Assembly (NCBI GenBank): GCA_003149935.1
Contig: QAMH01000010.1
Span: 124,001-188,000, forward strand
Source: Coriobacteriia bacterium
GTDB taxonomy: Bacteria > Actinomycetota > Coriobacteriia > Coriobacteriales > QAMH01
DNA: 64,000 nucleotides
Reading direction: 5' to 3'
Positions within the stretch are counted from its first letter, which is position 1. Every line of letters starts with the position of its first letter. Made by a program: the position numbers and the translations under genes. The notes below the pieces were generated by a model. It did not search any database and was not told where the DNA came from. It saw only the letters and a program-made list of their open reading frames with translations. Positions 57,931 to 64,000 of this stretch are shown in pieces.

Positions 57931-59789
57931 TTGGTGCGCAGGGGCATGTGGGCTTGGGGGTCGGCATCGAGCCCGGTGCGCTTGCCCGCCTCGAAGAGAT
58001 CGAGGCCCACCGACGCGATCATCGAAGCGTTGTCGGCACAATCCGAGAGCTCGGGCATGACAACGCGAATGCCGCGCTTGCCGAGCTCGTTTTTGAGGGC
58101 CTCGCGCAAGTCAGGGTTCGCTGCCACACCACCGCCAATGCACAGGATGTCAACGTCCGCTTGCTTGCACGCATCGAGCGACTTGGCCACAAGCACATCG
58201 ACGATGGCGGCGGTGAAGCTCGCCGCAAGGTTGGGGATGTCGATATCCATTCCCGCCTTGCGCTGCTCGTTGATATAGGTGATGACGGCCGTCTTGAGGC
58301 CCGAGAGCGAGAACTGCAGGTTCCCGCTATGCATCATCGCGCGTGGGAAGTTGATAGCCTTGGCGTCACCATCCTGGGCGAGCTTGCTCAGAATGGGGCC
58401 ACCGGGATACCCCAACTCGAGCGCCTTGGCGACCTTATCGAACGCCTCCCCCACGGCATCGTCGAGCGTACTTCCGAGTACCGCGTAGTCGCCCCAATCC
58501 TTCACGTGCACGAGCATGGTGTGGCCTCCGCTCACAAGCAGCGCAACGAAAGGCGGCTCAAGCGCGGGATCGACGTAGCGATTCGCATACAGATGCCCCT
58601 CGAGATGGTTCACGCCAATGAAGGGCAGGCCCGTCGCAAAGCATAGGCCCTTGGCAAAGGCAACGCCCACGACGAGCGCCCCAACCAAGCCCGGCCCGAT
58701 CGTACACGCGACGGCCGAAAGATCGGAGAAATTCAGCCCCGCCTGCTCCATCGTGTACATGACCGTGGGAACGATGGCCTCGGTGTGCTTACGCGAGGCG
58801 ATCTCGGGGACGACGCCGCCAAAGCGCTTGTGAAAGTCGATTTGGCTTGCGATGCAATCCGCGAGGATGGCCCGTTTGCCATCAATGACGGCTGCGGCCG
58901 TCTCATCGCAGGAGCTCTCGATTGCGAGAATGAAGGGCGCCTCGTGGCCTGCAGCACGCTCATGCGCGTGACTGGTCCTCGGTTGCGAGATGCGCATCTC
59001 GCGGTCATCACGTTCGATCTCGTGCTGCAGACGTGCACGCCTCTCCGCATCGCGCGGGTCGGTCATCTGGGCCAAACGCAGCTGCTCGTTTTCCTCGGCA
59101 TCCGAAAGACGCGTGTACACGGGCACGAGTGCTGCGGCATCCCCCGAACCGACAGTACCAGTCGCAAACGCCTGTGCAAAGGCGCTGATGAGGCCCTGGC
59201 CGTCGGGCAGCCACAGCCCTTGCGGCGCAAGTTCGAACGGAGCGCCCTCGAAAAGTTGCGCGTATTTGAGCAGCCCGTCGCCCGTGAGCATGAGGGAGCT
59301 TTCCTCCGAAGCCCATTGCTGCGCGACCTGCGCCGGTTTGGCGACGGTATCAGGCTCCAGACGCGTCACGCCCGCATCATCGAGGGCGTAGCGCACGGGA
59401 TACACTTCCTTGCGCATGGCATCGGCCACGACACCCAACCTGCCACGTACGCCGGCCCACCACGCGCGCCAGGCAACGGCGTCGAGCGTGGAAGCACCGT
59501 AAAGCGGCGCGGCCAGACCGCAGGCAAGTCCCTTCGCGGTCGCCACGCCGATGCGCACGCCCGTAAACGAGCCAGGACCCCGACCCACGACGATGGCGTC
59601 GATGTCGCTCACCTCGAGCCCTGCATCGGCAAGCAGCCGCGCAGCCTGCGTGAGCAGCACCTGGTTTGCCTGGCGCGGCGCATCGACCTGACACGAGGCA
59701 ACCATCGTAGCCGATGCGTCCGCCTCGCCGAAGTCCGCCAACGCCAGCACCATCTGAGTGCTCGCGGTATCGAGTGCCAAGACCCGCAT
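57927..59789 (-). CDS. TsaB-TsaD fusion, tRNA threonylcarbamoyladenosine synthesis
   Basis: A 620-residue fusion. Residues 1-~232 are TsaB (VGRGPGSFTGVR at 69-79); ~233-285 are a charged linker; 286-620 are TsaD with metal-binding H395 and H399 in NHLEGH and the nucleotide loop IGGGVAANPDL. With TsaC and TsaE it makes t6A at position 37 of ANN-decoding tRNAs. In many relatives RimI lies between the two; here it is missing, with only the linker left. AGGAGAGGG precedes the ATG. TsaE is encoded ~1.7 kb upstream in the same operon. Confidence 0.93.
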   Translation of the reverse strand: MRVLALDTASTQMVLALADFGEADASATMVASCQVDAPRQANQVLLTQAARLLADAGLEVSDIDAIVVGRGPGSFTGVRIGVATAKGLACGLAAPLYGASTLDAVAWRAWWAGVRGRLGVVADAMRKEVYPVRYALDDAGVTRLEPDTVAKPAQVAQQWASEESSLMLTGDGLLKYAQLFEGAPFELAPQGLWLPDGQGLISAFAQAFATGTVGSGDAAALVPVYTRLSDAEENEQLRLAQMTDPRDAERRARLQHEIERDDREMRISQPRTSHAHERAAGHEAPFILAIESSCDETAAAVIDGKRAILADCIASQIDFHKRFGGVVPEIASRKHTEAIVPTVMYTMEQAGLNFSDLSAVACTIGPGLVGALVVGVAFAKGLCFATGLPFIGVNHLEGHLYANRYVDPALEPPFVALLVSGGHTMLVHVKDWGDYAVLGSTLDDAVGEAFDKVAKALELGYPGGPILSKLAQDGDAKAINFPRAMMHSGNLQFSLSGLKTAVITYINEQRKAGMDIDIPNLAASFTAAIVDVLVAKSLDACKQADVDILCIGGGVAANPDLREALKNELGKRGIRVVMPELSDCADNASMIASVGLDLFEAGKRTGLDADPQAHMPLRTK

Positions 59790-59797
59790 GCCCTCTC

Positions 59798-60709
59798 CTA
59801 CTCGCTCAAATCGGCCCGAATGACAGTCTCGCTCGTCAGGATATCGCCCTTGACGATCCTGCTGCCGTCATCGCTCGTGCCCAAAAGCTCAACCTGATGC
59901 TGCTCGACCGTGCCGTTCGCGCGCACGATGTCCACATACGCCACATCGTCAATCTCGCGCACGGCGGTTGCGGGCACATAGAACACCTGGCCGTAGTCCT
60001 CGATGCGCATCTGCGCCACGATGGGGTCACCCACCTTGAGCGCCCCCGAATTGTCGAACATGATGGATGCATCGTAGAGCGCCTGGCCGCTACTCGTCAA
60101 AGATGCCGACGAGGGATTCTTCGAGAAGCCCGTGAGCATGCCCTGATAACGCACGCCGGGCGTCACCGTCGAGGTAATGCTCACGTATTGGCCGGCTTCG
60201 AGCAATACGGAGACGTATTCCGGAGTCTGCACAACGCCAATAAGCACGTTCATATCCGCAATCTGCAGGGCAGGCCCCTGTTGTGCAAGCTGATCGCTTG
60301 TCATGCCAACGGCGACCTTGAGGTTTGTCACGGTTCCTGCGACGCTGGCGGTGATAACCTGTGGCTCATCCTGTCCGTCGCGCATCTCGAACAGCACCGT
60401 CCCCTGTTTCACGTACTGGCCGTCCCGTACATGCACGACGGTAACACTGCCCTTTGCCTTCGTGTCCACATCCGTCACGCGAATCGGCATGACACTACCG
60501 TTGCATTCGATGGTGTTGGAATACGTCCCTGGCACAAGACGTGTCGTCGTGTATGCGCCTGTCGTCTTAATCAGACCGCTGGCATGGGCCCCCATCATGA
60601 AGAGGCCACCGCCAAACACGAGCGCGGCCACCACGATGAGCGCACTCGCTGCCGTGCGCAGCTTCATTTCCTGCCGAGCGTCTGCATTTCTCTTGCTCTC
60701 AAACAGCAT
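59798..60709 (-). CDS. HlyD-like periplasmic adaptor/membrane fusion protein
   Basis: A 303-residue protein with one N-terminal helix (ASALIVVAALVFGGGLFM) and an external barrel-sandwich/HlyD plan: VPGTYSNTIECNGSVMPI, DGQYVKQGTVLFEM (lipoyl-like half) and ITASVAGTVTNLKVAVG. No ATPase or permease gene is adjacent, so the partner is unknown. It lies between the J-domain gene and tsaBD, 8 bases ahead of the latter. Confidence 0.8.
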   Translation of the reverse strand: MLFESKRNADARQEMKLRTAASALIVVAALVFGGGLFMMGAHASGLIKTTGAYTTTRLVPGTYSNTIECNGSVMPIRVTDVDTKAKGSVTVVHVRDGQYVKQGTVLFEMRDGQDEPQVITASVAGTVTNLKVAVGMTSDQLAQQGPALQIADMNVLIGVVQTPEYVSVLLEAGQYVSITSTVTPGVRYQGMLTGFSKNPSSASLTSSGQALYDASIMFDNSGALKVGDPIVAQMRIEDYGQVFYVPATAVREIDDVAYVDIVRANGTVEQHQVELLGTSDDGSRIVKGDILTSETVIRADLSE

Positions 60710-60727
60710 GGCAAAGCCTTACGCACG

Positions 60728-61480
60728 CTACTCGAGCGGTACGTCAACCGTATAGGTCGCACCACCTGTGTAGTCGACCGCCGTGAACGAAAAGTCACGA
60801 CGCAGCATGGGAGCGGTCGTGCTCGATGACGATGAGGAGCTTGCGCTCTCCGAGCTTCCATCGGCGTTGAGGGGCGCGGCCTGCTCCTTCGACGGCGTCT
60901 GCTGGTTAGTGAAGAGAAGCGAGTTGCGCCAAGCGGAGCATCCGCCCATGAAAATGTTGAGGGCGAGGTTGATGATGAGAATGAGCATGACCCATCTGAA
61001 ACAGCCGTTTGCCGTGTTGCGCGCCTGCTCGCGCTGCTGACGCTGCTGTTCCTCGCGAGCTTCGCGATAGGCGTCTGACTGGCTCGCCTGCTGCCACTGG
61101 CGAAACATCTCCTCGAAGGGATCGTAGTATTGCCCGCCGCCCTGCTGCTGATCGCCGCCCGTGAAGGGCCCGTAATACCAGCCGCCTTGCTGCTGACCAC
61201 CCTGGCCGCTTTGTCCTCCTCCATAGCCGCCGAAGGGGTTGCCACTCGGACCTTGCCCGCCATAGGGATTACCAGTGTTGACACGCGGGCCGTAGGGTGT
61301 GCCATTCATGATGGAATCGTACGCAGCGTTCACCTCGGCCATTTTCTTGGCTGCCTGCTCGTCGCCGGGATTGAGATCCGGGTGGTATTTTTTGGCAAGC
61401 TTGCGATATGCCTTGGTCACCTCTTCCTTGGAGGCGCCGGAAGGCACACCGAGCACTGAATATGGATCTCTCTGCTGCAT
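60728..61480 (-). CDS. J-domain membrane protein (DnaJ-like)
   Basis: A 250-residue protein with an N-terminal J domain (residues ~5-60, HPD in KKYHPDLNPGD) that stimulates Hsp70 ATPase, a Gly/Gln/Pro/Tyr-rich stretch (~62-115), a Gln/Arg coiled segment (~128-155), one hydrophobic helix (~160-180) and a soluble C-terminal ~70 residues. It lacks the zinc and substrate domains of true DnaJ. Likely recruits DnaK to the membrane; client unknown. Confidence 0.85.
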   Translation of the reverse strand: MQQRDPYSVLGVPSGASKEEVTKAYRKLAKKYHPDLNPGDEQAAKKMAEVNAAYDSIMNGTPYGPRVNTGNPYGGQGPSGNPFGGYGGGQSGQGGQQQGGWYYGPFTGGDQQQGGGQYYDPFEEMFRQWQQASQSDAYREAREEQQRQQREQARNTANGCFRWVMLILIINLALNIFMGGCSAWRNSLLFTNQQTPSKEQAAPLNADGSSESASSSSSSSTTAPMLRRDFSFTAVDYTGGATYTVDVPLE

Positions 61481-61505
61481 GGCTGGCTATTGTACCGTGA
61501 ATCTC

Positions 61506-61982
61506 CTAGGAAGAGGCGTCGAGGGCTTCCCCAAGCGCCGCTTCGAGCTGCGCCCCACGTGCGCCATGTCCCGTGATGGCAATGGCACGCGTCTCGTCAT
61601 CGGCAACCGTGATCTGAACGTCGATACGCTCATCGGGCATGGCCGCAGGGAACTTGTCACCCCACTCGACGAGACACACGGCGCCGCTCTCGAGTAGCCC
61701 GAAAAAGTCGATGTCCGTGAGCTCGTCTTCTTCATCGAGTCTATACAAATCAAAGTGGAGGAGCGGAAGCTCGTCTCCGACGTACTCGAACAGGATGTTG
61801 AACGTCGGGCTTGTGATCTCATCGTCAACGCCGAGGCCCGCGGCAAAGCCCTTGGCAAACTGCGTCTTACCTGCACCAAGATCGCCGCTCAGCACAACGC
61901 AGTCGTTCATCTCCATGAGTCTGGCGATTGCCTCGCCCAACCGTATGGTGTCGTCAAGCGAATTACATCGACAGTGAATCAA
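61506..61982 (-). CDS. tsaE: TsaE, t6A synthesis ATPase
   Basis: A 158-residue P-loop ATPase with Walker A SGDLGAGKTQFAKG, the switch EITSPTFNIL and HFDLYRLDEEDE, all diagnostic for TsaE. It recharges the TsaBD complex encoded downstream. It starts at a TTG that overlaps the uracil-DNA glycosylase stop by 3 bases, implying translational coupling. Confidence 0.95.
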   Translation of the reverse strand: MIHCRCNSLDDTIRLGEAIARLMEMNDCVVLSGDLGAGKTQFAKGFAAGLGVDDEITSPTFNILFEYVGDELPLLHFDLYRLDEEDELTDIDFFGLLESGAVCLVEWGDKFPAAMPDERIDVQITVADDETRAIAITGHGARGAQLEAALGEALDASS

Positions 61983-62605
61983 TGGACACTTCCCTTCTCG
62001 TTCTCGCGAGCATCGTCAGTATCGAGCAGGAGCTTGATGAGATCGAAGTCCTGCTCGATCGCGCCGATCTTGCTGCGGTCGTATATGGCTGCCGCGGGAT
62101 GAAATGTCGGAATGACCCTAAACGGCCCCGTAACATGAATCTTGCCGCGCAAGCGCGTGATACCGGTGTTCGTCTGCAGGATGAACTTGGTCGAGAAATT
62201 GCCCATCGTCACGAGCACCGTGGGGTGTACGGCCTTGACCTGCTCGCGCAGCCAGGGCGTGCATACCTCGATTTCCTCGGGCTTGGGGTCGCGGTTACCC
62301 GGCGGACGGCACTTCAAGATGTTGGCGATGTAGATATCCTCGCGCGCGAGGCCGATGCGCTCGAGCATCTGGTTGAGCAGCTTGCCGGCCGCACCCACGA
62401 AGGGCTCGCCCTGCAAATCCTCGTTCTTGCCCGGCGCCTCGCCAATGAACATCACCTTGGCACGCGGATTACCGGCACCAGGCACGACATTCGTGCGCGT
62501 ATCGCCCAATGCGCATTTATGGCAGCTATCGATACCCGCCAATGCCTCGCTCAGGGATTTGTGAATGTGATCGTCTAGATCTGTCACCGCTTGCGTCGTT
62601 GCCAT
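61979..62605 (-). CDS. Family 4 uracil-DNA glycosylase
   Basis: A 208-residue FeS glycosylase that removes uracil from DNA. It has the GEAPG water-activating motif, N-terminal cluster cysteines CHKCALG, ILKCRPPGNRDP with the further cysteines, and HPAAAIYD near the C-terminus. ATG at 62605 has GAGGAG 6 bases upstream. It overlaps tsaE and lies 27 bases after alr. Confidence 0.94.
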   Translation of the reverse strand: MATTQAVTDLDDHIHKSLSEALAGIDSCHKCALGDTRTNVVPGAGNPRAKVMFIGEAPGKNEDLQGEPFVGAAGKLLNQMLERIGLAREDIYIANILKCRPPGNRDPKPEEIEVCTPWLREQVKAVHPTVLVTMGNFSTKFILQTNTGITRLRGKIHVTGPFRVIPTFHPAAAIYDRSKIGAIEQDFDLIKLLLDTDDARENEKGSVH

Positions 62606-62632
62606 CACGTGCTCCTCGTGCCAACCTCACAC

Positions 62633-63889
62633 TTACACGTAGATGCGCGGAAGACGCGCACCGAACATGCAGATGAGCTCGTAGTTAATGGTATCGATCT
62701 CGTCGGCCATCATATCGGCGGTGATCTCGTAATCACCCTGCTGGCCCAGGATCACGACCTCGTCGCCAATTTTCGCCTTCTCGACACCGGCGTCGAAGGG
62801 AATCTCGATCATCATCATGTCCATGCAGATGTTGCCGACCTGCCTGCACGGACGGCCCTTGTAGAGCACGCGCATGCGCCCCGACAAGCTGCGGCGCACA
62901 CCATCGGCATAACCGATGGGAACCGTGGCGATCTGCACGGGCTTGGCCACACGGTAGTTGAAACCATACGAGACGCCCTCGCCCATCTGGGGCTCGCGCA
63001 CCTGGATAATCTGGGCCTTTACCGCCATCGCCGGATATAGATCATCGCTGCTGCGCAAGACAGGACTGGGAGCAAGACCATACATCGTGATGCCCACGCG
63101 CACCATGTCGAAGTAAGCTTCGGGATAACGCTGCGTCGCCGCGGAATTGGCACTATGCGCAAGACCGTAATCGATGCGGGCATTGCGCATGAGCTGGAGC
63201 GCCTCATTGAAACGTTGCAGTTGCATGCGGAAGTCCCAGTCACTCTCCTCGTCTGCCGTTGCGAAATGCGTGAAGACGCCGGCAAGCTCGAGACCGCGAT
63301 GGAAATTGATGGACTGCAGAAAATCGACCACGTCCAAATAGAATATGCCGATGCGATTCATGCCTGTATCGATGGCGAGGTGGTACTTGGCGACCATGCC
63401 ATTGAGATCGGCCTCCTCACCCAGAGCCAACGCGAACTCCTCCGTGATGACCGTGGGTGTAAGATCGTAGGCCAGCACATAGGGAATGGCGCGCATGGGT
63501 GGCTGCGAAAGCACCAAGATGGGAGCCTCGATGCCATGCTCGCGCAGCTCGACACCCTCCTCCACCGAGGAGACGGCCAGCTGGTCGACGCCCGCCTTGA
63601 GTGCGGTGCGAGCCACGTGTACGGAGCCATGACCGTAGCCATCGGCTTTGACGATCGCCATGATCTGGCGCTCGAGCCCGACGCGCTTGCGGATGACGCG
63701 GATGTTGTGCGCGATGGCGTTTAAATCGACTTCGACCCACGCTCCACGCGGGACGTTTTCGCGGGTGTAGCATTCCTTGAGTTTGAGCTCATCGCGATTG
63801 AGATGCTCATGCTCGTCTGTTGTGGCTTCGGAAGAGAATCCCTCAACGCGGGGATGCGCACCGAAGTAGTTGACCTCGTTCGTGCTCAC
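62633..63889 (-). CDS. alr: Alanine racemase with N-terminal extension
   Basis: A 418-residue PLP enzyme making D-alanine for peptidoglycan. The PLP lysine is K81 in VKADGYGHG; the catalytic tyrosine region GVSYGFNY is present. About 45 residues before WVEVDLNAIAHN are extra compared with usual alanine racemases and are hydrophilic (acidic/His). The GTG start overlaps the stop of the preceding Nnr gene (GTGA). Confidence 0.95.
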   Translation of the reverse strand: MSTNEVNYFGAHPRVEGFSSEATTDEHEHLNRDELKLKECYTRENVPRGAWVEVDLNAIAHNIRVIRKRVGLERQIMAIVKADGYGHGSVHVARTALKAGVDQLAVSSVEEGVELREHGIEAPILVLSQPPMRAIPYVLAYDLTPTVITEEFALALGEEADLNGMVAKYHLAIDTGMNRIGIFYLDVVDFLQSINFHRGLELAGVFTHFATADEESDWDFRMQLQRFNEALQLMRNARIDYGLAHSANSAATQRYPEAYFDMVRVGITMYGLAPSPVLRSSDDLYPAMAVKAQIIQVREPQMGEGVSYGFNYRVAKPVQIATVPIGYADGVRRSLSGRMRVLYKGRPCRQVGNICMDMMMIEIPFDAGVEKAKIGDEVVILGQQGDYEITADMMADEIDTINYELICMFGARLPRIYV

Positions 63890-63999
63890 GAGACGCCCTC
63901 AGCCTCCAAACCTAAGAGAACAGGACCAATTTTACAGATTATATCTTCCGGCATCACGGCGTGAACACTCAATTCGCGTGCAGCGAGTCTGCCTGCACG
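63886..63999 (-). CDS. Nnr-type NAD(P)H-hydrate repair protein, C-terminal end (partial)
   Basis: The last 37 codons of a gene running in from the right edge. The tail reads AGRLAARELSVHAVMPEDIICKIGP (in parts), the C-terminal helix and MPEDI turn of YjeF/NnrD dehydratases. Its stop overlaps the alr GTG. The order nnr-alr-...-tsaE-...-tsaBD is the usual actinobacterial arrangement. The identification rests on this short tail and the gene order. Confidence 0.6.
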   Translation of the reverse strand, partial: RAGRLAARELSVHAVMPEDIICKIGPVLLGLEAEGVS

Positions 64000-64000
64000 A

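Overview
The window is high-GC DNA from a strictly anaerobic-type actinobacterium, most probably class Coriobacteriia (Eggerthella/Slackia-like). The signs are a TAXI-type TRAP transporter, a Tat-exported molybdopterin oxidoreductase with FeS and NrfD partners, a membrane-anchored LuxR-type regulator, a TsaB-TsaD fusion in an nnr-alr-udg-tsaE neighbourhood, a 2-hydroxyacyl-CoA dehydratase-type activase system, and high-GC codon use throughout. The genus cannot be fixed from sequence reading alone.

Layout. 0-7 kb: truncated FMN reductase, TAXI-TRAP importer, CDF metal exporter, lipase-like DUF2974 protein. 6.1-9.0 kb: a lic-type choline locus, with a LicB-like permease and a three-domain winged-helix/LicC/LicA fusion. 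9.2-12.9 kb: FecBCD-type importer with a methyltransferase. 13.0-21.5 kb (minus strand): TetR regulator, radical SAM protein, molybdopterin oxidoreductase, FeS subunit, NrfD membrane subunit, lipoprotein flavodoxin and CorA, all collinear, with a double palindromic operator ahead of the TetR gene; a ClC channel lies upstream. 23.0-28.1 kb: BceRS-BceAB-like peptide-sensing module with a 45-residue membrane peptide gene and a shared CTTAC-N6-GTAAG site. 28.2-31.5 kb: membrane protein and alanine/glycine symporter, separated by a repeat-rich spacer. 31.6-36.1 kb: split dehydratase/activase system plus an MFS pump. 36.1-40.2 kb: vWA + HTH-like pair bracketed by palindromes, then an antiporter and a potassium channel. 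40.2-44.5 kb: membrane LuxR regulator divergent from an ABC-2 exporter. 44.5-51.1 kb: flavodoxin, DUF364 protein, THEP1 NTPase, a second FecBCD importer and a MoeA homologue, best read as molybdenum/tungsten acquisition. 51.3-53.7 kb: GyrI-like protein, tiny acidic protein, and an islet (MntA, broken HepT, DUF5674) bracketed by tRNA-fMet and a tRNA fragment. 53.8-64 kb: housekeeping (CNNM, thioesterase, GroESL, TsaBD, TsaE, J protein, uracil-DNA glycosylase, alanine racemase, Nnr end).

How the genes connect. The molybdopterin oxidoreductase operon needs molybdenum cofactor, and the 45-51 kb cluster plausibly supplies the metal and the MoeA step. The two FecBCD importers, TRAP system and symporter point to a scavenging lifestyle. 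The Bce-like, ABC-2 and MFS systems are export/defence functions.

The most unusual signal is a pair of ~170-nt extended hairpins (12864-13032 and 24821-24993). They share a 57-nt apical domain that is nearly identical, apart from a covarying inner stem, but sit on entirely different long, complementary outer stems. Both lie in sense orientation just after a stop codon (corA, and the histidine kinase gene). No CRISPR array, intact insertion sequence or rRNA gene was seen.
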